NCBI RefSeq assembly: GCF_009931615.1
Contig: NZ_CP046620.1
Span: forward strand, 2,619,501-2,683,500
Length of the DNA stretch: 64,000 bases
Reading direction: 5' to 3'
DNA from: Algicella marina
Lineage (GTDB): Bacteria > Pseudomonadota > Alphaproteobacteria > Rhodobacterales > Rhodobacteraceae
The notes under the pieces are model-generated. The model saw nothing but the letters and a program-made list of their open reading frames with translations. It did not search any database and had not been told where the DNA came from. The position numbers and the translations under genes are program-made. Of the stretch, positions 1-9,932 are shown piece after piece. Numbering within the stretch: position 1 is the first letter of the stretch; each line of letters opens with the position of its first letter.

Positions 1-696
1 AGCAGCGGCGGCGCCGGCCTTACCCGGGACACTGCCGCGGCGCATTCCATCGGTTGCGAAGTGCTGCCAGTCGTGACCGCCGTAACCGTCCAGACGAATG
101 GAGCACTGATTGCGACCGAGTTGATGCCGGAGGAGGTTGTCCGGCTGCAGATCAAAGCAGCTTTCGATTCCGGCGAACCCTGCTCGGTCAAGATCGGGAT
201 GCTCGGTTCCGCCAGCATCGCCAGCGTTGTCGTCGAGGCACTCGCGGACCATCAATTGCCGGTGGTGATCGACCCGGTCTTCAAGTCCAGTTCCAATGGT
301 TGCCTGATGAGGGGCAGCCTGCCCGATCAACTTCTGCAACGCGCTACGATAATCACGCCGAATCTGCCGGAGGCGGCAACTCTCTCGAACTTGCCACAGG
401 CTGCCACGCCGCTGGAAATTCGGCGACAAGCCGAGGCCATTCTTGCCTTGGGTCCTCAGGCGGTGCTGGTCAAGGACGGGCACGGTGATGCTCCCATTGT
501 CTCGGACCGCCTTTTCCAAGCCAGCGGACATGACGTGTTTTGCCACAAGAGACTGAGCTTCGGCAGGCGCGGCACCGGTTGCCATCTTGCGACCGCCATT
601 GCCTGCCATCTGACGATGCAACGCGACCTGACCAACGCCTGCGAACTGGCCATCGCTCAGGTCCATAAATGGCTCAGGAAAGTGCAGGAAAACTGA
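1..696 (+). CDS. thiD: ThiD-like hydroxymethylpyrimidine kinase, 5' end outside the window
   Basis: The frame is open from the first base and ends with TGA. It reads SSGGAGLTRDTAAAHSIG at the edge, which is the SGGAGI-Q-AD-K substrate-binding start of the ThiD/HMP(-P) kinase family in the ribokinase fold, so only the first few residues are missing. TAVTVQTNGAL, KIGMLGS, VVIDPVFKSSS and the anion-hole-like GTGCHLATAIA near the end also fit ThiD, which phosphorylates hydroxymethylpyrimidine for thiamine synthesis. No other thiamine gene is in view, so a related vitamin or sugar kinase cannot be excluded. The next gene starts about 110 bases downstream on the same strand. Confidence 0.8.
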   Translation, partial: SSGGAGLTRDTAAAHSIGCEVLPVVTAVTVQTNGALIATELMPEEVVRLQIKAAFDSGEPCSVKIGMLGSASIASVVVEALADHQLPVVIDPVFKSSSNGCLMRGSLPDQLLQRATIITPNLPEAATLSNLPQAATPLEIRRQAEAILALGPQAVLVKDGHGDAPIVSDRLFQASGHDVFCHKRLSFGRRGTGCHLATAIACHLTMQRDLTNACELAIAQVHKWLRKVQEN

Positions 697-807
697 CATC
701 CCGATCCCGATACTGCCCTTGTCTTTCGCTTCTGTATGGCCATTGATCGGGCCAATGGACTCCGGCAACTGAACCCGGCAACAAAGTCCGCATATGTGGG
801 AGGAAGC

Positions 808-1824
808 ATGAAAGGTGCCCTAATCGGCTGCGGATTCTTTGCGCAGAACCAGTTGCACGCATGGCGAGATATCGAGGGGGCGGAAATTGTTGCCTTGTGC
901 GACCGCGATGAACAACGCCTCGTACAAAGTGCCACCGATTTCAACATCGCACGGACCTACTTCGATGCAGAGGCTATGTTCAAGGATGCGGGCTTCGATT
1001 TTGTTGACATTGCGACCACTGCGCCGTCTCACAGGACGCTGGTAGAAATGGCCGCCAGAGCCGGCGTCCATATTATCTGCCAAAAGCCTTTCGCCGAAAA
1101 CTTGGATGACGCCCGCGCCATGGTCTCCGCCGCTGCCGAGGCGCAGAGAACGATGATGGTTCATGAAAACTTCCGCTGGCAGTCTCCCATTCGAGCGGCG
1201 CTCTCTATTGTGCGATCTGGCCGGATCGGCACGCCATTCTTCGGTCGTTTCAGTTTCCGTTCCGGGTACGACGTTTTCACCGGCCAGCCCTATCTTGCGG
1301 AGGGAAAGCGATTCATCATCGAGGATCTCGGGATCCACATTCTCGATATCGCCCGCGCCTTCCTCGGCAATGCCGAACGTATCACCGCAACTACGAAGCG
1401 GATAAATCCCAAGATAAGGGGGGAAGATGTGGCAACGATGCTTCTCAGCCACATTGCCGGTGCAACCAGTGTCGTCGACTGTTCCTATGCCACCCGAAGA
1501 ATGCCCGAGACGTTCCCCCAGACATTGCTGGAAATCGACGGAACGGAAGGCACGCTGCGACTGGACGCCGGCTATCGGCTGACGGTGCAATCAGACGGTG
1601 AGGATGTGCAGGATGTCTCCCCTCCGGTACTGCCGTGGGCGGAGAAGCCGTGGCACAATATCCAGGAGAGCGTGCTGACAATTCAGCAGCATTTCACGGA
1701 TTGCATCGCTGCCGGGAGAGAACCGGAGACTTCTGGCTCCGACAACCTGCAGACGCTGGCGCTCGTGGAGGCCGCTTACCTATCCGCGGCCGAGGGCCGG
1801 ACCGTAACGCTTGATGAGCTATGA
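808..1824 (+). CDS. apsD: Gfo/Idh/MocA dehydrogenase, probable D-apiose dehydrogenase
   Basis: 338 residues. ATG 808 is preferred over ATG 736 because GGGAGGAAGC sits just before it and the protein then begins directly with the Rossmann strand KGALIGCGFFAQN. The CQKPFA motif (about residue 92) carries the catalytic lysine of the Gfo/Idh/MocA family, and FRSGYDVFTGQPYL and EDLGIH complete the sugar site. These central motifs resemble the D-apiose dehydrogenase subgroup, which oxidises D-apiose to the lactone with NAD. Its stop overlaps the start of the D-apionate lactonase remnant as ATGA, supporting the assignment by operon logic. The reading frame is intact although its partner is broken. 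Substrate is inferred from motif similarity and context. Confidence 0.72.
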   Translation: MKGALIGCGFFAQNQLHAWRDIEGAEIVALCDRDEQRLVQSATDFNIARTYFDAEAMFKDAGFDFVDIATTAPSHRTLVEMAARAGVHIICQKPFAENLDDARAMVSAAAEAQRTMMVHENFRWQSPIRAALSIVRSGRIGTPFFGRFSFRSGYDVFTGQPYLAEGKRFIIEDLGIHILDIARAFLGNAERITATTKRINPKIRGEDVATMLLSHIAGATSVVDCSYATRRMPETFPQTLLEIDGTEGTLRLDAGYRLTVQSDGEDVQDVSPPVLPWAEKPWHNIQESVLTIQQHFTDCIAAGREPETSGSDNLQTLALVEAAYLSAAEGRTVTLDEL

Positions 1825-3573
1825 CAAAGTACTCCGAATTGTTCGGCACGAAAGAGCCTCCGGTGCCGCGCCGGATGTTTGCCGTGCCGCCGTGATCTTT
1901 CACACTTGAGGCCGGCGGCCTTCGCCATAACAATCTTCAAGGCTTGGAAGCTATCCGCGCAATCGCCTTCGTCGTCCGTGACCGGGACTGGGGCACACTG
2001 TACCCTAACATAGACAACGAACAGATCAGCCAAACGCCGACAGGCCTTCGGCTGACCTATGATGCAGCTTACAAAATGGTGATGGCCGGCTGGATGTGAC
2101 GGTAGCGCTCACTGTCGATGCCGAGGAGATGCAACGTTCCGCTGTCGGCCGGGCGGCGGGCACGTTTGAGACCAACCGTTCAGGCTTCTCAGTACTCCAC
2201 CCGATCAATGGCGTCGCGCGGCACCATATTCGCGTCGGCCACAGCGATGGCTCGAACGAGGATTTGGTGTTCTCCGAATTGATCGCCCTCTGACAACCCT
2301 TCGTCGATATTACGTCGATCTCCCACATCGCCGGAAGCAATCGCGTCACATGCACCTTCTCGGGCGACACGTTTGAAATGGAAGATCAACGCCAGTGGGG
2401 GGATGCTTCCTTCAAAGCCTACAACCGTCCTCTGGCAAAGCCTTGGCCATATCGGATCGCCGATGGTGAGTTGCTGGAGCAGACAGTCACACTGAATTGG
2501 GCTCCCTCCGGTGCTGAAGCCGTGGTAGCGGAGGCACATCCCTCAGAGAGCGAAGCGCTTTTTCCTCAAACTGCGCTGGTGATCACACCAGAGGACGCGT
2601 GGCGCCTTGCCGACCACCCAGAAGATCTGGCTGTGGTCTCACCACAGCGTCTCCTTTGTCAGCTGGATACGACGGTCGGAGACGCAACTCCGCAGTTTGC
2701 CGCGTTCGCCGCCGCGCAAGCCGCCTGCACGGACACGGAATTCGATCTCGAACTTGTCTGCCTGGGGCAGGACGATCCGTTTGTGGGAATGCCGCACATT
2801 GCATCCCTCCTTGCCGGCTCCGGCTTCAGTCCGGCCAGTATACTGATCTGTCCGTCGGTGGTTCGCAGTTCAACGCCGCCCGGATCCGACTGGACGCCCT
2901 GCGCCCCCCTGCGACCATTCATGCGGCTGCAACCAAGGCGTTTCCCGAAGTGAAGCCGGGCGGCGAAATGGTCAGCTTTTTCCCCGAACTTAATCGCAAG
3001 CGACCTCCAATTGAGATGCTGGATTTCGTAAGCCACGGACTATGGCCCATCGTCCACGCCGCCGACGACCTGTCGGTCATGGAGACGCTGGAGGCGATCC
3101 CGCACATAACCCGTTCTGCCCGCGTCAACATCGGCGACCGGGACTATCGCATCGGACCCGCCACGATCGCCATGCGCCAGAATCCGTACGGCAACCGCAC
3201 CATTCCCAAACCATCAAGCAAACGCCTGTGCTTGACAGATGACGACCAGCGCCATCGCGCGCGTTTCGGAGCCAGTTATTGCATAGGCCTCGCAGCAGCC
3301 CTGGCTCCAGCCGGTGTCACCGTGTGGACACTGGCGTTCCTCTACGGTCCCCGAGGCGTCGTTGCGGAGGACGGTAGCTGGCCCGTCACCGAGGCACTGA
3401 AAGCCCTCTCCGGGCTGGCCGGACTTCCTGTTCACTCCTCCCGGATCGACCAAGGTGTCGCGAGTTTGCATGTCGGCAAAGTGGAATTGGTCGCGAACCT
3501 CACGCAGGCAAACTTGGACGGCCTGCCACCCTATGCGTGGCGCGTCGACCAACAGCTCGGTTCAACCCGGTAA
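1821..3573 (+). pseudogene. apnL: Decayed D-apionate lactonase (apnL)
   Basis: Joining frames recovers one protein of about 580 codons: SELFGTKEPPVPRR..., DRDWGTLYPNI, ETNRSGFSVLHPI, FEMEDQRQWGDASFKAYNRP, ELNRKRPP, VHAADDLSVMETLEAIPH, AMRQNPYGNRT. I recognise this pattern as the D-apionolactonase family. The frame is broken by an in-frame TGA at 1893-1895, a frameshift near 2085-2090, an in-frame TGA at 2291-2293 and a second frameshift at the six-C run 2904-2909. From about 2910 to TAA 3573 the frame is open. The start ATG 1821 overlaps the apsD stop (ATGA). Two stops plus two shifts point to genuine decay rather than one sequencing error. Confidence 0.82.
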
Positions 3574-3598
3574 AATCTTCTCTGTAAGGCCCGGATTA

Positions 3599-4753
3599 TC
3601 AGAGATCTGCTAGTCGAATCCACGTTCCATTCGCTTGCGAGGATGCAACACACCCTTCAATGAAACGCAGCCCGTCCACCCCATCTGCTATCGTAGGATA
3701 CAGGCATTCGGAAGGAACCGGCCGTCCGTCCCGTCGGGCCTGAATGGCATCGGCGGCCTCGTTGTAGATTGTGGCGAACCCTTCCAGGTATCCCTCCGGG
3801 TGGCCACCGGGAATGCGGGATACCCTGGCAGCAGCCTCTCCGGCACCGGCGCCGGCTCGTGTAAGCAGGCGTTTGGGCTCACCCAGCGGGGTGTACCAAA
3901 GGTAGTTCGGATCTTCCTGCGACCATTCCAACCCGCCCTTCTCGCCATATACACGCAAGCGTAGGGCGTTTTCGTTGCCAGGTGCAACCTGACTGCACCA
4001 GAGCATGCCCTTGGCGCCTCCCGAGAACCTCAACATGACATGTCCGTTGTCATCAACCCGTCGGCCGGGCACGAAAGCGTCCAGATCGGCAGCCAATTCC
4101 TCCACCTCAAGGCCGGTAACGAAGCATGCGAGATTGAAAGCATGGCTGCCGATATCGCCGGTAGAACCCCCGGCGCCGGAACGGGCAGGATCGGTACGCC
4201 ATCCAGCTTGTTTCTGGCCGCTGGCTTCAAGATCCGCACTCAGCCAATCCTGCGCATACTCAACCTGTACCACCCGAAGCCGGCCCAGAGCACCTGTCGC
4301 GACCATCTCCCGCGCCTGCCGGATCATCGGATAGCCGGTATAATTGTGAGTGAGAATGAACAGCGCATCACTATTCGCGGCCGCCTCCGCAAGGGCCTTG
4401 GCGTCAGCAAGACTGGACGTCAGCGGCTTGTCACAAATGACATGAATGCCGCACATGAGGAAAGCCTTCGCTGCCGGGAAGTGCATGTGGTTGGGGGTGA
4501 CGACAGACACAGCTTCGATACCATCGTCACGATCGGCCTCTTTCGCAGCCATTGCATCGTAGTCATCATAGATCCGGTCCGCAGCGAGCCCCAGATCCTC
4601 TCCGGACGCACGCGCCTTCTCCGGCGTCGACGACAGTGCGCCGGCGACAAGGTCGAACCGGTCGTCGATCCGCGCGGCGATGCGATGCACGCCGCCGATG
4701 AACGCATCGCGCCCGCCGCCGACCATGCCGAGACGTATCCGTTTGTTACTCAT
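3599..4753 (-). CDS. Gfo/Idh/MocA family oxidoreductase
   Basis: 384 residues. ATG 4753 follows GGGGAGGGGAAC; the upstream in-frame ATG at 4774 has no comparable ribosome site. The N-terminus IRLGMVGGGRDAFIGGVHR is a Rossmann NAD(P)-binding fold and CDKPLTSS (about residue 106) holds the family's catalytic lysine. STGDIGSHAFNL supplies a histidine expected near the substrate. The family oxidises sugars, inositols or their derivatives. It lies downstream of a TIM-barrel isomerase and the xylose genes on the same strand but is separated from them by a terminator-like hairpin, so it may have its own promoter. It converges on the apnL pseudogene. Substrate unknown. Confidence 0.85.
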   Translation of the reverse strand: MSNKRIRLGMVGGGRDAFIGGVHRIAARIDDRFDLVAGALSSTPEKARASGEDLGLAADRIYDDYDAMAAKEADRDDGIEAVSVVTPNHMHFPAAKAFLMCGIHVICDKPLTSSLADAKALAEAAANSDALFILTHNYTGYPMIRQAREMVATGALGRLRVVQVEYAQDWLSADLEASGQKQAGWRTDPARSGAGGSTGDIGSHAFNLACFVTGLEVEELAADLDAFVPGRRVDDNGHVMLRFSGGAKGMLWCSQVAPGNENALRLRVYGEKGGLEWSQEDPNYLWYTPLGEPKRLLTRAGAGAGEAAARVSRIPGGHPEGYLEGFATIYNEAADAIQARRDGRPVPSECLYPTIADGVDGLRFIEGCVASSQANGTWIRLADL

Positions 4754-4888
4754 GTTCCCCTCCCCGAAATGCAACGACGCTTCCCCGCGTTATCGCCGGA
4801 AAGCGCCGTCTCCTTCATCTTTCACGGCCATCGGCTTCCCAGCCTGTACCGCGCCTTCACGTTTGCTGAAAAATCTTTCATTTTTCTT

Positions 4889-4923
4889 AAAATATCCCCG
4901 CCGGAGGCATCTACCCTCCGGCG
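4889..4923 (-). terminator. Hairpin terminator of the xylose operon
   Basis: A perfect 9-bp stem CGCCGGAGG/CCTCCGGCG (4899-4907 and 4915-4923) with a 7-base loop is followed, on the minus strand, by GGGGATATTTT. It lies about 50 bases past the stop of the TIM-barrel gene. The stem-plus-GGGGATATTTT layout is common at transcript ends in Rhodobacterales. Confidence 0.75.
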
Positions 4924-4971
4924 CCACGCCGGGTTCCCGCGTCGCAGTGGATATTTGCGGAAAGATGATGG

Positions 4972-6024
4972 TCACAGGCCGAGCATCTTCCGGTTTGCCG
5001 CATCGTCCGCACCGCCGCCGGCAAAATCGTCGAAGGCGTGATCGGTGACGCGGATGATCTGGTCCTTGACGAACTGCGCGCCTTCGCGGGCCCCGTCCTC
5101 GGGGTGTTTCAGGGCGCATTCCCATTCGACCACGGCCCAGCCCGCGAAATCGTTGGCGGCCATCTTGGCGAAGATCGCCTTGAAATCGACCTGCCCGTCG
5201 CCGAGCGAGCGGAAGCGGCCCGCGCGGTCGACCCAGCTCTGGTAGCCGCCATAGACGCCCTGGCGGCCCGTTGGGTTCAGTTCCGCGTCCTTGACGTGGA
5301 ACATGCGGATCCGGTCCTTGTAGATGTCGATATTGTCGAGATAGTCTAGATGCTGCAGCACGTAGTGGCTGGGATCGTACAGCATGTTGGCGCGGGCGTG
5401 GTTGTTCACGCGTTCGAGGAACATCTCGTAGGTGATGCCGTCGTGCAGGTCCTCGCCCGGGTGGATCTCGTAGCAGATGTCCACCCCGCAGGCCTCGGCA
5501 TGGTCGAGGATCGGGCGCCAGCGTTTGGCGAGTTCGTCGAACGCCGCTTCCACGAGCCCTGCGGGGCGCTGCGGCCACGGGTAGACGTATGGCCAGGCCA
5601 GCGCACCCGAGAAGGAGGCCATTTCCGTCAGGCCCATCCGCTTGCTGGCGGTGAGCGCCAGTTTCACCTGCGCGACCGCCCATTCCTGCCGGGCGGCCGG
5701 GTTGCCGTGCACACTCTCGGCAGCGAAGCCGTCGAAGGCCGTGTCGTAGGCGGGGTGAACCGCAACGAGCTGGCCCTGAAGATGCGTGGACAGCTCCGTC
5801 ACCTCCACGCCGTTGGCCTTCGCCGTGCCGAGGATTTCGTCGCAGTAGTCCTGCGAGTCCGCGGCTTTGGCGAGATCGAAGAGCCGGCCGTCCCAGCTCG
5901 GCAGCTGCACGCCCAGATAGCCGCAGTCGGCCGCCCACTTGGTGATGGCGTCCCAGCTGTTGAACGGGGCTTCGTCGCCTGCAAATTGGGCGAGGAAGAG
6001 GCCGGGGCCCTTGATCGTTTTCAT
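4972..6024 (-). CDS. Sugar phosphate isomerase/epimerase-like TIM-barrel protein
   Basis: 350 residues. ATG 6024 is preceded by AAAGGGAATGCAGCC. The protein begins KTIKGPGLFLAQFAG and carries the xylose-isomerase-like TIM-barrel pattern: GYLGVQLPSWD early, VTELSTHLQGQLV, ICYEIHPGEDLHD with a metal-ligand glutamate and histidine, YDPSHYVLQ, MFHVKDAE and a late WECALKHPEDG. Relatives (IolE-like and AP endonuclease family 2-like) isomerise or epimerise sugars and inositol derivatives. It follows xylA by 17 bases and is probably the last gene of the regulator-xylB-xylA operon, so it may act on a pentose or pentonate. The exact reaction cannot be told from sequence. Confidence 0.85.
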   Translation of the reverse strand: MKTIKGPGLFLAQFAGDEAPFNSWDAITKWAADCGYLGVQLPSWDGRLFDLAKAADSQDYCDEILGTAKANGVEVTELSTHLQGQLVAVHPAYDTAFDGFAAESVHGNPAARQEWAVAQVKLALTASKRMGLTEMASFSGALAWPYVYPWPQRPAGLVEAAFDELAKRWRPILDHAEACGVDICYEIHPGEDLHDGITYEMFLERVNNHARANMLYDPSHYVLQHLDYLDNIDIYKDRIRMFHVKDAELNPTGRQGVYGGYQSWVDRAGRFRSLGDGQVDFKAIFAKMAANDFAGWAVVEWECALKHPEDGAREGAQFVKDQIIRVTDHAFDDFAGGGADDAANRKMLGL

Positions 6025-6041
6025 GGCTGCATTCCCTTTCT

Positions 6042-7346
6042 TCAGACGTAGCGGTTGACGATATTCTCCAGCGCTTCCTGCCGTCCGGAAACCGGCTGCG
6101 GGTTGATGCCGCCCTCGACCTTCGCGGCAAGACTCTCGAGGTCCATTCCTGCCTGGATCTCGGTGCCAATGCCATCGTCCCAGCCCGCATAGCGGGCCTT
6201 GAGTGGCGTCTCCAGTGCACCGTCTTCCAGCATTGCCGCCGCCGCCTTGAGGCCGCGGGCGCAGCAATCCATGCCGCCGATGTGCCCGATCAGCAAGTCC
6301 TGCGGATCGATGGATTGGCGCCGAAGCTTGGAATCGAAATTGGTTCCGCCCGTACCGAGCCCGCCATTCTTCAGGATCTCGTAATAGGCCAGTGCCATTT
6401 CCGGCACGTTGTTCGGGAACTGGTCCGTATCCCAGCCAGACTGGTAGTCGTTGCGGTTCATGTCGATCGAACCGAGGATGCCGAGGGCACGGGCGAGGTG
6501 CAACTCGTGCTCGAAACTGTGGCCGGCGAGGATCGCGTGACCCTGCTCGATGTTCAACTTCACCTCGTTTTCCAGTCCGTGACGCTTTAGGAACCCATAG
6601 ACGGTGGCGACATCGTAATCGTACTGATGTTTGGTCGGCTCCTGAGGCTTTGGCTCGATCAGGATCGTGCCCCTGAAGCCGATCTTGTGCTTGTAGTCCA
6701 CGACCATGTTGAGGAAACGACCTGCTTGCGCATCCTCGCGGCCAATGTCGGTGTTGAGCAGCGTTTCGTAGCCTTCCCGTCCGCCCCAGAGGACATAGTT
6801 CTCGCCACCGAGCCGATGGGTGGCGTCGATGCACGTCTTCACCGTCGCCGCAGCAAATGCGAAGACCTCAGGGTCCGGATTTGTGGCCGCGCCGGACATG
6901 TAGCGGCGGTGAGAGAACAGGTTGGCCGTGCCCCAGAGCAGCTTCGTGCCGGTCTCCTCCATCTTCGGTCCGAAATAGTCGACAATTGCGTTCAGGTTGG
7001 ATGTATTCTCGGCGAAGTCGGTGCCTTCAGGGCGGATGTCTGCATCGTGGAAGCAGAAATATGGTGCACCAAGCAGCGAGAACATCTCGAACGCCACGTC
7101 GGCCTTCCGGCGCGCGTGGTCAAGTGTGTCTCCGTACCACGGCCGTTCGAAAGTCTGGCCGCCGAACGGGTCGCCACCGGGCCAGACAAGGCTGTGCCAA
7201 TAGGCGACGGCAAAACGCAGGTGTTCTTTCAACGTCTTGCCCAAGACCACTTCTTCGGGATTGTAGTGGCGATATGCAAGTTCGTTGGTGCTGTCAGGCC
7301 CTTCGTATTGGATAGGGGTGATGTCTCCAAAAAATCCGGTGGTCAT
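6042..7346 (-). CDS. xylA: Xylose isomerase
   Basis: 434 residues, the usual length for a class II xylose isomerase. It interconverts D-xylose and D-xylulose in the cytoplasm using two divalent metals. Family motifs are in order: [30 protein letters not shown] with the catalytic histidine, [47 protein letters not shown] with the metal-binding glutamate, [18 protein letters not shown], and [22 protein letters not shown] 7346 overlaps the xylB stop as ATGA and is preceded by AAAGGACTACCC. Translational coupling to xylB makes a xylose-utilisation operon clear. Confidence 0.97.
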   Translation of the reverse strand: MTTGFFGDITPIQYEGPDSTNELAYRHYNPEEVVLGKTLKEHLRFAVAYWHSLVWPGGDPFGGQTFERPWYGDTLDHARRKADVAFEMFSLLGAPYFCFHDADIRPEGTDFAENTSNLNAIVDYFGPKMEETGTKLLWGTANLFSHRRYMSGAATNPDPEVFAFAAATVKTCIDATHRLGGENYVLWGGREGYETLLNTDIGREDAQAGRFLNMVVDYKHKIGFRGTILIEPKPQEPTKHQYDYDVATVYGFLKRHGLENEVKLNIEQGHAILAGHSFEHELHLARALGILGSIDMNRNDYQSGWDTDQFPNNVPEMALAYYEILKNGGLGTGGTNFDSKLRRQSIDPQDLLIGHIGGMDCCARGLKAAAAMLEDGALETPLKARYAGWDDGIGTEIQAGMDLESLAAKVEGGINPQPVSGRQEALENIVNRYV

Positions 7347-8794
7347 CTGGGTAGTCCTTTCACGGCAGGATAGAGTGCGCGATAGCGTGCATATGCGGAT
7401 TTGTAAGCCTCCGAGAGGGAAGCGACGGGATCAATGCTTGCCGCGACCGGCGGCGGCGTACAGACATCGGTGACAGAAGCGCCGGTGGCGGCGATCAGGC
7501 CAAGCCGGGCCGCCCCGAATGCGCCCCCGAAGTCACCGTCCTGCGGCACGTCAATGGGCATGTCCAGGATCGTTGCGAGCATCTTCAACCAGAGCGATGA
7601 GCGGGAACCGCCGCCGACTGCCATGAGCCGTCGCGGTGCCGCCCCGGCAGATGAAAGCGCCGCGAGGTTGTCAGCAAGCGCGAAACTTATGCCCTCGAGA
7701 ACAGCCTCGGTCATCACGCCGGCGTCCGTTTCATGTCCCAAACCAACGAAAGCGCCGCGAATTTCTGCATCATTATGCGGAGTCCGTTCGCCGGCGAGGT
7801 AGGGGAGGCAAGTGAGGCCGGTCGGGCCGTTCAGTTCTGAACCCAGCCCATCGACAAGCTTCGCGGCTTCCTGGCCGACAAGACCCGAGAACCAATTGAG
7901 TGTGTCGGTCGCAGAGAGAATGACACCCATCTGGTGCCATTGTCCGGGTACGGAGTGACAGAAGGCGTGCACGGCGCTGGCCGGATCAGGCGAAAAGCGG
8001 GCGTTGGACACGAACACGACACCCGAAGTGCCAAGCGAGACAAACCCGGCATCGGGCGTGACTGTGCCCATACCGACGGCTGACGCTGCATTGTCACCAC
8101 CACCACCGGCAACGACGGCTCGCTGCATCCCGAACCGACTCGCGAGATCTGGGCGCAACGTACCGGAAACTTCCGTACCTTCGACAAGGCGCGGCATGTG
8201 CGCCTCCGACAGGTCTGTCGCACCAAGCAGTTCGCTCGACCACGCACGGGCGCCAACGTCGAGCCAACTGGTGCCGGCGCTGTCTGACATGTCCGAAACG
8301 GACTCTCCCGTCAGCCAAAGACGAAGATAGTCCTTGGGTAGCAGCACACGCGCTGCCTTGGAAAAAAGCTCGGGCTCATTCGTTCTCATCCAGGCGAGTT
8401 TGGGCGCCGTGAAGCCTGGGAACACGATGTTTCCAGTAATGGACCGAAACCGTGGATCGGCGTCCAGTTCCGCCGCTTCCTTGTGGGATCGGGTGTCATT
8501 CCAGAGGATCGCAGGGCGCAGTGGCTTATCGGTAGAATCAAGAACGGTTGCTCCATGCATCTGACCGGAAAGTCCTATGCCAGCGACAGCGGCCAGCAAA
8601 TTGGGGTGTTCGGTCTGCAATTCACTCAGCACGGCTTCGGCCGCCGTGATCCAGTCCCAGGGGTCCTGTTCGGACCAGCCGGGATGCGGGCGCTTCACTG
8701 CAAGAGGCGCGGTGGCAGAGGCTGCCACGACCTGATTTTCGTCGATCAGGACAGCCTTCAGGCCGGACGTCCCAAGATCGAGGCCAAGATACAT
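7343..8794 (-). CDS. xylB: Xylulokinase
   Basis: 483 residues of the FGGY carbohydrate kinase family; phosphorylates D-xylulose to D-xylulose 5-phosphate. The N-terminal phosphate-binding loop is [39 protein letters not shown] and [12 protein letters not shown] are xylulokinase signatures, and [15 protein letters not shown] near residue 390 belongs to the C-terminal ATP-binding domain. The start is ATG 8794, sharing one base with the TGA of the upstream regulator gene (TGATG); a TTG at 8797 is the alternative. Its own stop overlaps the xylA start. The product feeds the pentose phosphate pathway. Confidence 0.96.
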   Translation of the reverse strand: MYLGLDLGTSGLKAVLIDENQVVAASATAPLAVKRPHPGWSEQDPWDWITAAEAVLSELQTEHPNLLAAVAGIGLSGQMHGATVLDSTDKPLRPAILWNDTRSHKEAAELDADPRFRSITGNIVFPGFTAPKLAWMRTNEPELFSKAARVLLPKDYLRLWLTGESVSDMSDSAGTSWLDVGARAWSSELLGATDLSEAHMPRLVEGTEVSGTLRPDLASRFGMQRAVVAGGGGDNAASAVGMGTVTPDAGFVSLGTSGVVFVSNARFSPDPASAVHAFCHSVPGQWHQMGVILSATDTLNWFSGLVGQEAAKLVDGLGSELNGPTGLTCLPYLAGERTPHNDAEIRGAFVGLGHETDAGVMTEAVLEGISFALADNLAALSSAGAAPRRLMAVGGGSRSSLWLKMLATILDMPIDVPQDGDFGGAFGAARLGLIAATGASVTDVCTPPPVAASIDPVASLSEAYKSAYARYRALYPAVKGLPR

Positions 8795-9846
8795 CAAAGT
8801 TTGCTTTCTGTTTCAATTAGAGGCGGGATCGTATCGCGAAGGAAGATTTCCGTTCGGATTTCGGCGTCAAGCGGATCAACTGGCGTACCGTCAATCAGTG
8901 AACGGGACAGTCGAATGCAAGCATCGACCTCCCGCCGGGTGCTTTGATGGATCACGGCGTCGAACATACCTTCGCGGAGAGCCGTACGTGCCGTGCCTGT
9001 CAATTCATGCGCAATGACTTTCGGGCGGGCAGAGGTGCTGAGAAGCGCCGCAACGACGCCACGAGTGCCAGCCCCGAGGCTGTAGATTCCGGCAAGATCA
9101 GGGTGTTGCTTGAGGCATTCACCCAAGAGGCCGGCAGCGCGTTTTTCATCGTCCTGGCCTTCCAGGACCGCGACGACAGCAGAACTTGGAAATTCGTTGG
9201 ACAGAACGGCCTCGAAACCGCGCAACCTGTCCTGGTGATCCCTCAACCGCAGCGAGCCTGCCAGTACGGCGATTTTGGCTCTGCTCTCACCGGCAGTAAA
9301 CCGTCCCAACAGCGAGGCGGCGGCGCGACCTGCCATGGTATTTGCGATACCAATATAGTGCTTGCGGCCACTGCCTGGCAGATCAGAAATGAGCGTAAGC
9401 GTCGGGACTCCTTCGCCAGCAAGGCGTTCGATCTCCAATGAGATTTCCGGGTGATCCGTGCCCACAATCACCACGCTGTTGGTGGTTTCCGCAGAATGCT
9501 TGCGTAACGCTTCGCTCAAGGCGGCACCATCGAAGGGCGGAACACGTTCGAGTGTGATTGCCAGCCTCTCCGACAAGCCTGCCCGAGCGCGCTGTTCCAC
9601 CTCCGTGCAAAGCGAATGCAGAAAGCTGCTGTCACCTTCCGGCAGGATGAACGCGATGCGATAAACCCGGCCGCTGGCCAGGTTGGCGGCGGAAATGTCG
9701 CGCACATAACCGATGTCCTGCACAACCTTCTGCACAGCTTCCACCGTGGCGGGCCTGACACCCGAGCGGTGATTCAGAACGCGATCTACAGTCGCAAGAC
9801 TGAATCCCGACACCCGCGCAATATCGTGAACCGTTGGCCTTCGCAT
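8794..9846 (-). CDS. LacI-family transcriptional regulator of the xylose operon
   Basis: 350 residues. The N-terminal helix-turn-helix and hinge helix read TVHDIARVSGFSLATVDRVLNHRSGVRPATVEAV, the LacI pattern; the rest is a periplasmic-binding-protein-like effector domain (YRIAFILPEGDSSF, KIAVLAGSL, GIYSLGAGTRGVVAAL, VIHQSTRRE). It is the first gene of the operon and its stop overlaps the xylB start as TGATG, so it most likely autoregulates and represses xylBA in response to xylose or a related pentose. The 86 bases upstream carry TTGACT (9897-9902) and AT-rich TAGAATAATAA (9866-9876) on the minus strand, a poor but possible promoter because the spacing is long. Effector not determinable. Confidence 0.88.
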   Translation of the reverse strand: MRRPTVHDIARVSGFSLATVDRVLNHRSGVRPATVEAVQKVVQDIGYVRDISAANLASGRVYRIAFILPEGDSSFLHSLCTEVEQRARAGLSERLAITLERVPPFDGAALSEALRKHSAETTNSVVIVGTDHPEISLEIERLAGEGVPTLTLISDLPGSGRKHYIGIANTMAGRAAASLLGRFTAGESRAKIAVLAGSLRLRDHQDRLRGFEAVLSNEFPSSAVVAVLEGQDDEKRAAGLLGECLKQHPDLAGIYSLGAGTRGVVAALLSTSARPKVIAHELTGTARTALREGMFDAVIHQSTRREVDACIRLSRSLIDGTPVDPLDAEIRTEIFLRDTIPPLIETESKL

Positions 9847-9932
9847 CTCTCCCCGCCGGTGGTGCTTATTATTCTAGCCACCTTGTGAGGTACGTTAGTC
9901 AAATCACTCCGGGAATGCAACCAAATTGCTCA

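Noticed and set aside
740-758. CCATTG-N7-CAATGG inverted repeat upstream of apsD
   Set aside because: A six-base arm with seven-base loop is within chance expectation in this length of sequence; no tail or promoter context.
1821-3573. Reading the apnL fragments as separate small genes
   Set aside because: The frames read through in order to one recognisable family with disruptions; each fragment alone lacks a start or fold. Sequencing error at the C-run cannot be excluded for one frameshift but not for all four lesions.
4040-5041. 333-codon plus-strand open frame across the Gfo/Idh gene
   Set aside because: Runs through a terminator hairpin and antisense to a family-typical dehydrogenase.
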